A stretch of 64,000 nucleotides of DNA from Lachnospiraceae bacterium (lineage in GTDB: Bacteria; Bacillota; Clostridia; Lachnospirales; Lachnospiraceae). A model generated the notes under the pieces. The model ran no database searches. It saw nothing but the letters and a program-made list of their open reading frames with translations, and was not told the origin of the DNA. A program made the translations under genes and the position numbers. Position 1 is the first letter of the stretch; each line of letters starts with the position of its first letter. The stretch covers positions 563,501-627,500 of the forward strand of contig JAKVNF010000003.1 of assembly GCA_022483465.1 (NCBI GenBank). Direction: 5' to 3'. Of the stretch, positions 33,378 through 42,339 are shown piece after piece.

Positions 33378-34001
33378 GGCGTTAGTAAAGAACCGGGTTG
33401 ATGGGTTCCATACCACAACCTCCATGGTGAACTCTCGACGCGATAATGTCTGATGAAGATATAGAATCCCCATTTGGAGCTCTTTTCTTCTCTGCATAAT
33501 GCCTATCTTGTTATTGGCGTTAGTAAAGAACCGGGTTGATGGGTTCCATACCACAACCTCCATGGTGAACTCTCGACGCGATAATGTCCGATGAAGATAT
33601 AGAATCCCCATTTGGAGCTCTTTTCTTCTCCGCATAATGCCTATCTTGTTATTTATAGTCACATACTCGGCAAGTGAGTGTATGTGTTTAGGCAATCTAG
33701 GTGATGCTTTGTTACATGATGCAACACAGCACGGATAGGAGTGTACCCAGCTCGAGCTCAAAGTGAGGTATTAGTGGTCTCATGCTAGGCGATCGCTTAT
33801 CAACCCGTTTCTTAACTAACGCCTTGTTATTTATAGTCACATGCTCGGCAAGTAGGTGTATGCTTTTAGGCAATCTAGGTGATACTTTGTTACATGATGC
33901 AACACAGCACGGATAGAAGTGTACCCAGCTCGAGCTCAAAGTGAGGGATTAGTGGTCTCATGCTAGGCGATCGCTTATCAACCCGTTTCTTAACTAACGC
34001 C
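33378..34001 (-). mobile_element. 308-bp MITE, copy 2, itself interrupted
   Basis: The outer copy has the same inverted-repeat ends as at 19843-20150, in reverse orientation. It is flanked by the 9-bp duplication TTTTCGAAA (33369-33377, 34002-34010) inside the TPM gene. It is split at 33515 by copy 3. Removing copy 3 and one 8-bp duplication gives exactly 308 bases, the unit length. Confidence 0.93.
33516..33823 (-). mobile_element. 308-bp MITE, copy 3, nested in copy 2
   Basis: A complete 308-base unit with both ends, flanked by the 8-bp duplication TTGTTATT (33508-33515, 33824-33831) that belongs to the body of copy 2. It is nearly identical to the copy at 48901-49208. It shows that the family moved at least twice at this site. 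Confidence 0.93.
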
Positions 34002-34653
34002 TTTTCGAAACTACACCACGGACGAGGACGTCTATGAGGCGGCAAAGAGCCTGTACCAGGAGTACCGCCTGGGATACGGAGAGGAGCAGAGCGGAGAGCT
34101 CCTCCTTCTGTCCATGGAGGAGCGGGACTATGCGCTCATTGCCTACGGATACGGGAACACGGCGTTTACGGACTACGGAAAGGACAAGCTTTCCGAGAAT
34201 TTCCTTGACGACTTCGGGGAGAGCAGCTGGTACAAGGGTTTTTCCGATTACCTCGAAAAGAGCGGTTCCATGCTCCGGCAAGCGTGCGAGGGAAACCCTC
34301 TGGATGTGAGTTCGAATCCCCTGATCCGCAACGCCGGGATCCTGATCTCCATCGTGACAGCCCTTGTGATCGCCCTGGTGATCACAGCCCTTGCGGCAAA
34401 GTATTCCATGCAGTCCGTATCGCGCGCACACACCGCCGCGGCCTACCTGGATGCGGGGAGTGTCACCATCACGGGAAGGGAGGATCGTTTCTCCCACGTG
34501 ACAGAGGCGAGGGAGCGGATCGAATCCGATCACAGCAGCGGCGGCACAACCATCGACAGTGACGGCTTTTCCGGAAAGAGCGGGAAGTTCTGAAAGGCAG
34601 AACAGAACAGTCTGCTCCCCATGGATGAAAGCCGTGTAGAAAGGGGAAAACAG

Positions 34654-36312
34654 ATGAAGACCAGAACGAATGCTTATCTGCCCATACTGCTCGTCCTTCC
34701 TGCTCTTCTTGCTGGCTGCGGGCAGACGTACTCGCAGCCTGCAGAAGCGGAGACAGGACCTGTACAGGAATCGCAGCAGGAGACCGTGCGCCTGCAGGAA
34801 GAGGCAGAGGAAGAAGATACTGTCATCCTGCAGGAGGAGGAAACAGACACTGCTGTGACGGCCCTCCCCCTTCCGGAGGAGGAAGAAGGAAAAGCGGAGG
34901 TTTCCGTCTCCGAGATCTTCAACAAAGAGGGGGATGCCCTGACGCAGGAGGGCGGCGAATATCACTACGCCTACCATATCCCGAAGATCGAAGATGACAC
35001 AGCGGCTGCGGCAGAGATCAATGCAAAGATCAACAGCTATGCCAGTTTTGCAGAGGAGTGCTATGACAGCATCCAGAGCGGGGAAGAGCCCTATCTTGCA
35101 AGCATCACTTATGAAACCTTTCAAAGCGGGGACGTGTTAAGCCTCCTCCTTTCCTGCACCGGCTACTATGACGGCTCTGATTCCTATGATGTCTTCCACT
35201 ACGACACGAAAAAGGGGGAATGCCTTGAAAACAGGGACATCCTCTCCCTCTCCGGCATGTCGGATGCGGAATACGGCGCCGCCCTTTGCCGCGCTGAGGC
35301 AGCCTTCTTTGACGATTTCTGTTTTCCCGGATGGGACCTTCTGAATCCGGATCCAGGGTTTTACGAGCTTCGCGCCCAAACCCTTACCTATGGGAACGAA
35401 GACCTTTCCTATCCCATCTGGCTTGACGGGGACGAGCTCCACACGATCGCAAAGATCGCCTCTCCTGCCGGGGAGGGGTTCTTCTTCCGGGATCTTCTGA
35501 TCCGGAAAGAACAGGAAACGGAGAGAAAGACCGCCCAGCTTGGAGACTACCTGATGGCAGCCCTTCAGCAAGATCAGGTGGTGCTGCGGCTACGGCAGAC
35601 CGAGCGCCTCAAGGAGATCCTCGGAGATACGATCTTCCTCGTCGATGGAGACCTCTTTGGAAAGGATCTGGCAGTTGACGGCCTTTACAGCAGCTATGAG
35701 GAGATCGTCTGCGCGGAGATGGGAGAGGAGAGACGCCCCTATGTCCTCCTTCTGACAGGGGAAGGAAGGGTTGAGGCCATCGATGTCCTCTCCTGCCTGT
35801 GGGGCAATTATTTCTGCGGGAGCGGCCCAATCCCTGGCATTTCCAATGGAATGAAACTTGTCAGGGGAGGAGACGGCTCCTACGATGTCACAGTCCTCAC
35901 AGAGGACGGGAAGGAGGTTTCCCTCTGCGATTCCGTATTTTCCCTCCGGGAGGTTCTTACGGGATCGCTGACAGATTCCGAATGGACCGGAGACATGTAT
36001 GACGATACCGGGACGCTGCGCTTTCTCTCCTTTCAGGGAGGAAACGGGGAGGACATCTTCGTTACTGCCTCCACCGGTAAGGACACGGAGCTTACAAGTG
36101 GGACCTTCCGCTATCTCGGCACCTGTGAGAAGGGGCTTGTGTATTCCTACTGCCTGGAAACGGACGAAGTGCTCTGCGGAACCATTGCCCTGAATCCGGT
36201 TTACGACGAAGAGAGCTGGGATCCCGTGCTTCTTGTCACAGAACTTGGCGGTACCCCGCTCTTTGGAGAACAGACAGGGGATGAGACGAAGCTTGTGAGA
36301 AGTTTTGGATGA
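34654..36312 (+). CDS. Lipoprotein with RsiV/DUF3298-like domain
   Basis: 552 residues from ATG 34654 (AAAGGGG upstream; the earlier ATG at 34621 is unlikely because it would put charged residues before the signal peptide). The lipobox is LLAGC. A Glu-rich linker (about residues 25-80) is followed by a domain with YHYAYHIPKIEDDTAAAAEI, then LSLLLSCTGYYDGSDSYDVF, then FHYDTKKGECLENRDILSL. It resembles DUF4163/DUF3298 and the lipoprotein at 28030. The C-terminal half is beta-rich and unrecognised. It lies 60 bases after the broken TPM gene and 18 bases before the next lipoprotein gene. Confidence 0.8.
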   Translation: MKTRTNAYLPILLVLPALLAGCGQTYSQPAEAETGPVQESQQETVRLQEEAEEEDTVILQEEETDTAVTALPLPEEEEGKAEVSVSEIFNKEGDALTQEGGEYHYAYHIPKIEDDTAAAAEINAKINSYASFAEECYDSIQSGEEPYLASITYETFQSGDVLSLLLSCTGYYDGSDSYDVFHYDTKKGECLENRDILSLSGMSDAEYGAALCRAEAAFFDDFCFPGWDLLNPDPGFYELRAQTLTYGNEDLSYPIWLDGDELHTIAKIASPAGEGFFFRDLLIRKEQETERKTAQLGDYLMAALQQDQVVLRLRQTERLKEILGDTIFLVDGDLFGKDLAVDGLYSSYEEIVCAEMGEERRPYVLLLTGEGRVEAIDVLSCLWGNYFCGSGPIPGISNGMKLVRGGDGSYDVTVLTEDGKEVSLCDSVFSLREVLTGSLTDSEWTGDMYDDTGTLRFLSFQGGNGEDIFVTASTGKDTELTSGTFRYLGTCEKGLVYSYCLETDEVLCGTIALNPVYDEESWDPVLLVTELGGTPLFGEQTGDETKLVRSFG

Positions 36313-36330
36313 GGACAGACAAAGGGGAAA

Positions 36331-37503
36331 ATGATGAAGAGAACGTTCGCAATTGTGCTGCCGCTGCTCGTTGCCGCATCCTGCGGAAGTCCAAACATGA
36401 CTGCAGCTGCAAAAACCGCAAAGACAGCAAAGCCCGCCAAAACCGCTGTGAAAAAGAAAACGGCGGCTAAGGAGAGTGACAGTGTCAGGGACCCGGCAGC
36501 TGCTTACCAGGATCTTATCACCTTTTACGATGCCCTGGTCAGAAACCCGTACGCCTATGAAGGAGACGGGAATGCCGGCTTTGTAGAGGCTGCCTGCAGC
36601 CTTGGTAAAGATGCCCCTGCAGAGATGGGCTATCTGATCCAGGACCTCAGCAGAGACGGGGTCCCGGAGCTTGCCGTGGGACAGCTTGGCGGACCGGTCT
36701 TTGCGGTGTACACGCAGGTCGGCGGCAGTCCGTACCTCGTCTTCGAGGGCTGGTACCGGAACTCCTATGTCTACGCAGGAGACGGCTCCTTCTACAATAC
36801 GGCAAGCGCCAGTGCCTCCTCAAGCGGTGCCGGCACCTTCCGTCTGTCAAATGACGGGACAAAGCTCCAGTGCGAGAACTTTCTCTTCACCGCGGCGGAC
36901 AAAAAGGGAAAGCTCTCCGTCTACCGCAACCGCACCGGAAGCTGGGATCCCGCAGATTCCCAAAAGACCGCAATGACCGTCGAGGATTTCTGGTCAATGG
37001 AAGCGCCGGAGGCGTCTCTGCCTCTTGTTCGCTTCTCCGGAACAAAGAGCGAAAAGGGCAGCACCAGGAAAGCCTCTTCCCTGCCTGTGACCGTGTCGTA
37101 CCTGCCGGATCCGGGATACATCGAATACGAATGGGTGGTGCTGTATGACGGAGACGGAGCTTCCTGCATCCTCTTTACCGCAGACAGCACCGTGACGGAC
37201 TTTACTCTGCTGAATCTGTTTGCGGAGGATGCCACGGAAACCGGTGCTGTCATCTTTGAGGCAACCCCCGTGGTCTCCGATGAATGGCAGACGATTCCCA
37301 CCGTCCTGACCCCGGACAACCGCCTGGCAGTTCAGCTCGTCTTCTACGGAGACCTTCCCACCTTCGGCTTCTCCTATAAGGACGCAGACGGAAAGCTCCG
37401 CCGCTTTGCCGTCGAGGTGAGCGGAAAGGACAGCTCCCTCTCCCTGAGGGAGGCAGACCCTAATAAGACCCAGTTTATTCTGCCGGGGACGTTCAGCAGG
37501 TGA
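36331..37503 (+). CDS. Secreted or lipid-anchored protein of unknown function
   Basis: 390 residues, ATG (two in tandem) after AAAGGGG. The hydrophobic signal ends VAASC, an imperfect lipobox (Ala at -3), so lipidation is likely but not certain. An Ala/Lys/Thr-rich linker (residues about 27-48) is followed by YQDLITFYDALVRNPYAYEG and YLIQDLSRDGVPELAVGQLG; the latter pattern (D-x-DGVPEL) is common in FG-GAP-like secreted proteins. The C-terminal part is beta-rich. Function is unknown. The following 500 bases hold debris of another gene. Confidence 0.78.
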   Translation: MMKRTFAIVLPLLVAASCGSPNMTAAAKTAKTAKPAKTAVKKKTAAKESDSVRDPAAAYQDLITFYDALVRNPYAYEGDGNAGFVEAACSLGKDAPAEMGYLIQDLSRDGVPELAVGQLGGPVFAVYTQVGGSPYLVFEGWYRNSYVYAGDGSFYNTASASASSSGAGTFRLSNDGTKLQCENFLFTAADKKGKLSVYRNRTGSWDPADSQKTAMTVEDFWSMEAPEASLPLVRFSGTKSEKGSTRKASSLPVTVSYLPDPGYIEYEWVVLYDGDGASCILFTADSTVTDFTLLNLFAEDATETGAVIFEATPVVSDEWQTIPTVLTPDNRLAVQLVFYGDLPTFGFSYKDADGKLRRFAVEVSGKDSSLSLREADPNKTQFILPGTFSR

Positions 37504-38050
37504 GAAATTGGCACCGCCAATGCACTGACAAAGGAGGCCTTTGCCAGGTTCCTTTCCGACAATCCGGCCTATCAGCTGGAGGAGTATTTCCTCCTGGAGA
37601 ACGATACCCCCCCTCTGCAGAAGAGGAGAAAACACAAGGCAGCGAAACGGATGCAAAGACGTTACCGGAAAGCGAGGAGAAGACCTGGTTTTTCCCAGGG
37701 CCTGCAGGATCTGACGCTGACTACAGCATTAAATCGCTATGGGTACATTCCCCGCAGTTTGCCGCGCGAACAAAGCAATTTCTGGTAACCCCGGATACCC
37801 CGCTATCTGTGAGCGCAGCGAATCAAATAGTCAATATGTCCGATTGGCAGAGGCAGGGAGGACAGAATTTCATTGTGAGAACGGCATGGTTCTTGCAAAG
37901 AGACCGCACTTTACGGAATCAGACGGGATCTCCCCGGAGGCTTGGAACTTCGGATTCTGGTTCCAGGATGCTATCCACTACTATGCAGGCGGGGAACATG
38001 TTTCCCGATACGAAGCTGACAGGAGTGTAATGGAAAACACGGATCCGTAG
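37504..38050 (+). pseudogene. Decayed gene fragments
   Basis: Short protein-like stretches occur in different frames: ALTKEAFARFLSDNPAYQLE (about 37520-37580), then SEEKTWFFPGPAGSDADYS, and near the end SPEAWNFGFWFQDAIHYYAG running to the TAG at 38048-38050. No single frame connects them and no ribosome-binding site fits. I read this as remnants of one or two surface-protein genes broken by frameshifts. No specific family is recognised. Confidence 0.5.
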
Positions 38051-38086
38051 CGTTCTGCAGGGGGCCGAAAAGGATTTCACGGAATG

Positions 38087-38236
38087 TTCACAGGAAAGAC
38101 AAGATCGCGTCACAGGGGACTGGTATCTTTATAACTGTCCGAAGGGAACCGACAGAGCCCTCCGGTAAAGCAACGGTAAAACAGCTTTTTCATAACACTC
38201 CCCTCACAAACCGGTTCCGCAAGGAACCGGTTTTTT
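38087..38236 (+). ncRNA. Repeated structured intergenic element, copy B, with intrinsic terminator
   Basis: Second copy of the element at 12311-12462. The conserved blocks CACAGGGGACTGGTAT, GTCCGAAGGGAA, AACAGCTTTTTCATAACA and CCCCTCAC occur in the same order. The hairpin CCGAAGGG/CCCTCCGG keeps an 11-base loop. The terminator is CCGGTTCC-GCAA-GGAACCGG-TTTTTT. Its stem differs from copy A in both arms, with pairing kept. It lies among gene debris, 27 bases before the ISL3-derived MITE, so it is not tied to mgtE alone. Confidence 0.55.
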
Positions 38237-38263
38237 GATCCGGCAACGGATTGGTTTTTTGTT

Positions 38264-38521
38264 GGGTCTTTCATTTTTCTTGTGTGATGCACCAGAAGGA
38301 GATAGTCCATAGAGGATATCTTCTAATCTGAACCACCATTTCAAGTGGTGGTATGGACTTGCAGAGACAGCTCCGAGACCGCGGGCCCCTCGGCGATGCT
38401 CCCACGGTCCGGCCAAGGATACAGTAACCCAGAAGGCTTATAGGGCACCAGAGGAGAAGCTGGATCCAGGGCTCTGAGCGGAGGTCAGGAGGGGCTCATC
38501 CCACAATAAAGTGAAAGGGCC
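38264..38521 (+). mobile_element. 258-bp non-autonomous derivative of the ISL3 element
   Basis: The left end (GGGTCTTTCATTTTTCTTGT, identical over 26 bases) and right end (read inward GGCCCTTTCACTTTATTGTG) match the full ISL3 element at 15472-17224. The subterminal GAGACCG-GGGCCCCTCGGCGATG block is also kept. The transposase is gone and a small hairpin (ACCACC/GGTGGT, 38332-38352) sits at the junction. No 8-bp target duplication is visible, so it may be old or rearranged. It could be moved by the intact transposase. Confidence 0.88.
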
Positions 38522-38550
38522 AAAAAATCTCAAAAAAATTTTGTTCCACG

Positions 38551-38592
38551 CTTGACAAATGTTATAGATGTGATATAACAATAAGTGTCAAG
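38551..38592 (+). promoter_or_regulatory. hsp20 promoter overlapped by an inverted repeat
   Basis: TTGACA (38552-38557), 16 bases, TATAAC (38574-38579). A symmetric pair TGTTATA/TATAACA (38560-38566, 38574-38580) spans the spacer and -10 box, and outer arms CTTGACA/TGTCAAG (38551-38557, 38586-38592) enclose it. This looks like a repressor site. It is not the CIRCE sequence bound by HrcA, nor a CtsR site that I recognise. Confidence 0.65.
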
Positions 38593-38753
38593 AGGGAAAG
38601 GAGATCGGAAAGATCCCGAGGGACTGATGAGAGGTCAGAAGGCCAAAAGGAAGAGATCCCCGGATCCCGAGAGACAGCAAAAAACAACAGCGTTGCAGGA
38701 ACCTGCCGCAGAAACAACGGTACCATTCCCGCTTACAAAAGGAGGAATGACTT

Positions 38754-39317
38754 ATGTTAATGCCTATGGTTTGGACGAATGATGTTGATGATATGATGGA
38801 TGATTTCTTCGATCCGTATGATCCGTTTGAGATTGTCCCTGTCGTAGATGTGGAGCCCTCGAAGGATGAGATTGAGGCGGCAAAGAGCGTGGAGCGTCAC
38901 GCCCGCAAGGAAGGCAGAAAGTACGCAAGAGCCCTCAGAAACAGCTGGAATGAGATGAACAAAGGTCTCCAGAAGCTCGCGATGAAGACCGATGTCGTCG
39001 ACAACGGCGATCACTTCACGATCACCGCAGATCTTCCGGGATTCGACAAGAAGGACATTTCGATCGCCCTCTCCGATGGCGTGCTGACCGTCAGTGCGCA
39101 TCATGAGGAGGATGCAGACAAGAAGGAGGAGAAGACCGGCAAGTACCTTCGCAGGGAGCGCACCGAGGCCTCTTATGAGAGATCCTTTGAAGTCGGCAGG
39201 GAGGTAAAGCCGGAAGAGATCACAGCAAAGTATGAGAACGGCGTTCTTTCGCTGAACGTTCCGAATAAGACCGCAGCTGCAAAGAAGGATGAGACCAGGA
39301 AGATCGAGATCCACTGA
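38754..39317 (+). CDS. hsp20: Hsp20 / alpha-crystallin family small heat-shock protein
   Basis: 187 residues; ATG follows AAAGGAGGAATGACTT. The N-terminal arm is Asp/Met-rich, with an unusual 40-residue charged insertion (KDEIEAAKSVERHARKEGRK) before the alpha-crystallin domain. That domain begins at KTDVVDNGDHFTITADLPGF and includes DISIALSDGVLTVSAHHEE, YLRRERTEASYERSFEV and the closing ENGVLSLNVPNK. It holds unfolding proteins in solution. Its leader is about 160 bases long and starts at a promoter covered by an inverted repeat, so stress control is likely. It is monocistronic. Confidence 0.95.
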   Translation: MLMPMVWTNDVDDMMDDFFDPYDPFEIVPVVDVEPSKDEIEAAKSVERHARKEGRKYARALRNSWNEMNKGLQKLAMKTDVVDNGDHFTITADLPGFDKKDISIALSDGVLTVSAHHEEDADKKEEKTGKYLRRERTEASYERSFEVGREVKPEEITAKYENGVLSLNVPNKTAAAKKDETRKIEIH

Positions 39318-39380
39318 TCTTTATGGCAATCGCCCGACTGATCTGAGACCAGTCAGTAACAATCGTAATACAGCATACGC

Positions 39381-39416
39381 AAAGCCCCGGGAAGATCGGA
39401 TTCTTCCCGGGGCTTT
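39381..39416. terminator. Bidirectional terminator between hsp20 and typA
   Basis: A 14-base stem AAAGCCCCGGGAAG/CTTCCCGGGGCTTT with an eight-base loop, A-rich on one side and T-rich on the other. It can serve both convergent genes. Confidence 0.88.
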
Positions 39417-39455
39417 TGTGTGTCTTATGAAGTTTGGAGCCTTTGGAAATCCCAG

Positions 39456-41327
39456 TCAGGCGTTCTTTGCCGCTTCCGCCTCTGCCTGTGCCTTCATGTT
39501 GGCGGAGATCTGTGCACGCTTGCGCATTCTGGGATCCAGGATCTTCTTGCGCAGTCTCAAGTGCTTGGGCGTCACCTCCAGGAGCTCATCGGTATCGACA
39601 TACTCGATGGCCTGCTCGAGGGACATGATCTTGGGCGGGACAAGGCGCAGGGCCTCATCCGAAGCGGACGTTCTGGTGTTGGTCAGGTGCTTGGTCTTGC
39701 AGACATTGACCTCGATGTCCTCGCTCTTTCCGGACTCTCCGATGATCATGCCGGAGTAGACCTCCTCGCCGGGTCCGATGAACAGGACGCCTCTCTCCTG
39801 GGCGTTGAACAGGCCGTAGGTGACGGCCGTGCCGGACTCAAAGGCGATCAGAGACCCCTGCTTGCGATAGGCGATGTCTCCCTTGTAGGGCTCATAGTCC
39901 AGGAAGATCGTGTTCATGATGCCGTTGCCCTTGGTGTCCGTCATGAACTGTCCGCGGTAGCCGATCAGACCTCTTGAGGGGATCTTGAACTCCAGTCTGG
40001 TGTAGCCGCCGTTTGCGGTGCCCATGTTCTGGAGCTCACCGCGGCGCTGGCCCAGCACCTGGATGACGTTGCCGGCGAACTCCTCCGGCACGTCGATGAT
40101 GCACTGCTCGATGGGTTCGAGCTTCTTGCCGTTCTCGTCGTAGTGGTAGATGACCTCTGCCTTGGAGACGGCAAACTCATATCCCTCGCGGCGCATGGTC
40201 TCGATCAGGACGGAAAGGTGCAGCTCACCTCTGCCGGAGACCTTGAAGGTATCGGTGGAATCCGTCTCCTCCACGCGCAGGGACACATCGGTGTTGAGCT
40301 CCCGCATCAGACGGTCCTTGATGTGGCGGGAGGTCACGTACTTGCCGTCCTGACCCGCGAGAGGAGAGTCGTTGACGCAGAAGGTCATCGAAATCGTGGG
40401 CTCCTCGATCTTGGGGAAGGGGATGGCCTCGACCTTCTCCGGTCCGCAGATCGTATCGCCGATGTGCAGCTCTTCGATACCGGAGATGGCGACGATGGAG
40501 CCCATCTTTGCCTCCTGTACCGGGATCTTCTGCAGGCCCTCAAACTCATAGAGCGTGTTGACTTTGCACTTGACGAGCTTGTCGTGATCGTGATGGTTGA
40601 CGAGGACGACATCCTGGCCGACCTTGATCGTGCCGTTGGAGACCTTGCCGATGCCGATGCGGCCGACATAGTCGTTGTAATCGATGGTGGAGATCAGCAC
40701 CTGGGTCGGTGCATCCGGATCGCCCACAGGGGCCGGGATGTGCTCGATGATGGTGTCGAACAGGGGCTTCATGGAGACGCCCGGGGATCCCAGATCCAGG
40801 GTAGCAATGCCGCTCTTTGCGGAGGCAAAGACGAACGGGCAGTCGAGCTGCTCGTCGTTGGCGCCCAGATCCATCAAAAGCTCCAGCACCTCATCGATGA
40901 CCTGGGTCGGTCTTGCGCCGGGGCGGTCGATCTTGTTGATGCAGACGATGATGGAAAGGCCAAGAGCCATGGCCTTGGACAGCACGAATCTCGTCTGGGG
41001 CATCGGTCCCTCAAAGGCATCGACCACCAGGATGACGCCATCGACCATCTTCAGGACACGCTCCACCTCGCCGCCGAAATCCGCATGGCCAGGGGTGTCC
41101 AGGATGTTGATCTTGACCCCGTTGTAAAACACAGCCGTGTTCTTACTGGTAATGGTAATACCACGCTCACGCTCGATCGCACCGGAATCCATGACCCGGT
41201 CCACCACTGCCTGGTTGGCGCGGAACACGCCGCTCTGGCGCAGCAGGCCGTCCACCAGGGTTGTCTTGCCGTGATCGACGTGGGCGATAATCGCAACGTT
41301 ACGTACGTCTTCTCTCTTCTGAACCAT
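39456..41327 (-). CDS. typA: Translational GTPase TypA/BipA
   Basis: 623 residues from ATG 41327 (AAGAGG five bases upstream); the open frame further upstream reads through non-coding sequence. G motifs are AHVDHGKTT (G1), the ERGITI switch (G2), DTPGHADFGG (G3), NKIDRPGARP (G4) and the SAKSG-type G5 in VFASAKSGIA. Domains II-V and the BipA-specific C-terminal domain (SRGLIGYRGQFMTDTKGNGI) are present. It binds ribosomes and assists subunit assembly and stress growth. The C terminus has a short Lys/Ala-rich tail. Convergent with hsp20. Confidence 0.97.
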   Translation of the reverse strand: MVQKREDVRNVAIIAHVDHGKTTLVDGLLRQSGVFRANQAVVDRVMDSGAIERERGITITSKNTAVFYNGVKINILDTPGHADFGGEVERVLKMVDGVILVVDAFEGPMPQTRFVLSKAMALGLSIIVCINKIDRPGARPTQVIDEVLELLMDLGANDEQLDCPFVFASAKSGIATLDLGSPGVSMKPLFDTIIEHIPAPVGDPDAPTQVLISTIDYNDYVGRIGIGKVSNGTIKVGQDVVLVNHHDHDKLVKCKVNTLYEFEGLQKIPVQEAKMGSIVAISGIEELHIGDTICGPEKVEAIPFPKIEEPTISMTFCVNDSPLAGQDGKYVTSRHIKDRLMRELNTDVSLRVEETDSTDTFKVSGRGELHLSVLIETMRREGYEFAVSKAEVIYHYDENGKKLEPIEQCIIDVPEEFAGNVIQVLGQRRGELQNMGTANGGYTRLEFKIPSRGLIGYRGQFMTDTKGNGIMNTIFLDYEPYKGDIAYRKQGSLIAFESGTAVTYGLFNAQERGVLFIGPGEEVYSGMIIGESGKSEDIEVNVCKTKHLTNTRTSASDEALRLVPPKIMSLEQAIEYVDTDELLEVTPKHLRLRKKILDPRMRKRAQISANMKAQAEAEAAKNA

Positions 41328-41607
41328 AAAAACCTCTTGATGACTGGTAAGTCTTAAACCTGTTTCAAACCGATCTATTCTAGCATTGAAGTCACATCTG
41401 GGCAAGAAAACAGAAAAATTCCGGAAATTTGCCTTTAAATATTTGCCACCCTCCGTGGAAACTGTGCAGTTTGCGCAGGTTTTTGGCCCTCTGCGGGGCG
41501 CCAGGGGGATTTTCTCGGTGGCAGGGGCAGGGGACTTATGATAAACTTGTCTTGGCCCGGAGATAGACAGACAGGCCGCGACAAAAACCATTTGGAGGCA
41601 TATTTTC

Positions 41608-42306
41608 ATGTCCAGAATCGTATTGAAGCTCAGCGGAGAGGCTCTTGCGGGCGACAAGGGCACCGGCTTTTCCGAGAAAAAGGTGAAACGCGTTGCCGTT
41701 CAGGTGAAAAAGCTCCTCGACGACGGAAACGAGATCGGCATTGTGATCGGCGGCGGCAACTTCTGGCGCGGCCGCACGGGGACCGAGATCGACCGGGTCA
41801 AGAGCGACCAGATCGGTATGCTCGCCACTGTCATGAACTGCATCTACGTCTCGGAGATCTTCCGCGGCGAGAAGATGAAGACCGCCATCCTGACCCCCTT
41901 CGCAATTGAGGGCTTCACTGAGGTCTTCACCAAGGACGCAGCAGTCCGCTACTTAAAGCACGGCAAGGTCGTCTTCTTTGCAGGCGGCACCGGACACCCC
42001 TACTTCTCTACCGACACGGGCGTTCTGCTGCGCGCCATCGAGGTGGATGCAGACGCGGTCCTGATGGCAAAGAACATCGACGGCGTCTACGACAGCGACC
42101 CGGCGGTCAACCCCAAGGCAAAGCGCTATGACACCCTGACCATCCAGGAGGTCATCGAGAAGAACCTGCAGGTCATCGACATGACCGCCTCGATCCTGGC
42201 AAGAGACAACCACATGCCGCTTCGCCTGTTTGACCTGAACGAGGAGAACGGCATCGTCAAGGCAGCCGGCGGCAAGTTCAATGGCACCACTGTCACCGCA
42301 GAATAA
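41608..42306 (+). CDS. pyrH: UMP kinase PyrH
   Basis: 232 residues. It carries the amino-acid-kinase signatures LKLSGEALAGDKG at the N terminus, VIGGGNFWRGRTG, and later VFFAGGTGHPYFSTDTG and DADAVLMAKNIDGVYDSDP. It phosphorylates UMP to UDP for pyrimidine nucleotide synthesis. ATG follows TTTGGAGGC. It is the first gene of the pyrH-frr-uppS-cdsA-dxr-rseP run, which is all on one strand with short gaps and typical of Firmicutes. The preceding 280 bases hold no gene and separate it from divergent typA. Confidence 0.97.
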   Translation: MSRIVLKLSGEALAGDKGTGFSEKKVKRVAVQVKKLLDDGNEIGIVIGGGNFWRGRTGTEIDRVKSDQIGMLATVMNCIYVSEIFRGEKMKTAILTPFAIEGFTEVFTKDAAVRYLKHGKVVFFAGGTGHPYFSTDTGVLLRAIEVDADAVLMAKNIDGVYDSDPAVNPKAKRYDTLTIQEVIEKNLQVIDMTASILARDNHMPLRLFDLNEENGIVKAAGGKFNGTTVTAE

Positions 42307-42339
42307 GACTAGGGGCACAGCGCCCATGGGAGGATAGCA

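Larger units (their letters stand above)
33154..34593 (+). pseudogene. TPM domain protein gene (YgcG/YdjH-like) split by nested MITEs
   Basis: The 5' part (33154-33377) encodes a signal peptide and the start of a TPM domain: VTDEAGLLTDEEWTALETRA and CGIYVITVDDFR. The MITE then begins, and the native frame ends at TGA 33451. The 3' part (from 34011) continues NYTTDEDVYEAAKSLYQEY, then a membrane helix (GILISIVTALVIALVITALA) and a Gly/Ser tail. Removing the element plus one 9-bp duplication restores one frame of 268 codons, so the break is due only to the insertion. TPM proteins are membrane-linked, and YdjH has the same neighbours in B. subtilis. As it stands the protein is lost, unless the 3' part is expressed from an internal start. 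Confidence 0.92.

Noticed and set aside
12294..38540. Prophage or integrative conjugative element
   Set aside because: No integrase, phage structural, relaxase or type IV secretion gene is present. The accessory character comes from lipoproteins, regulators and IS elements only.
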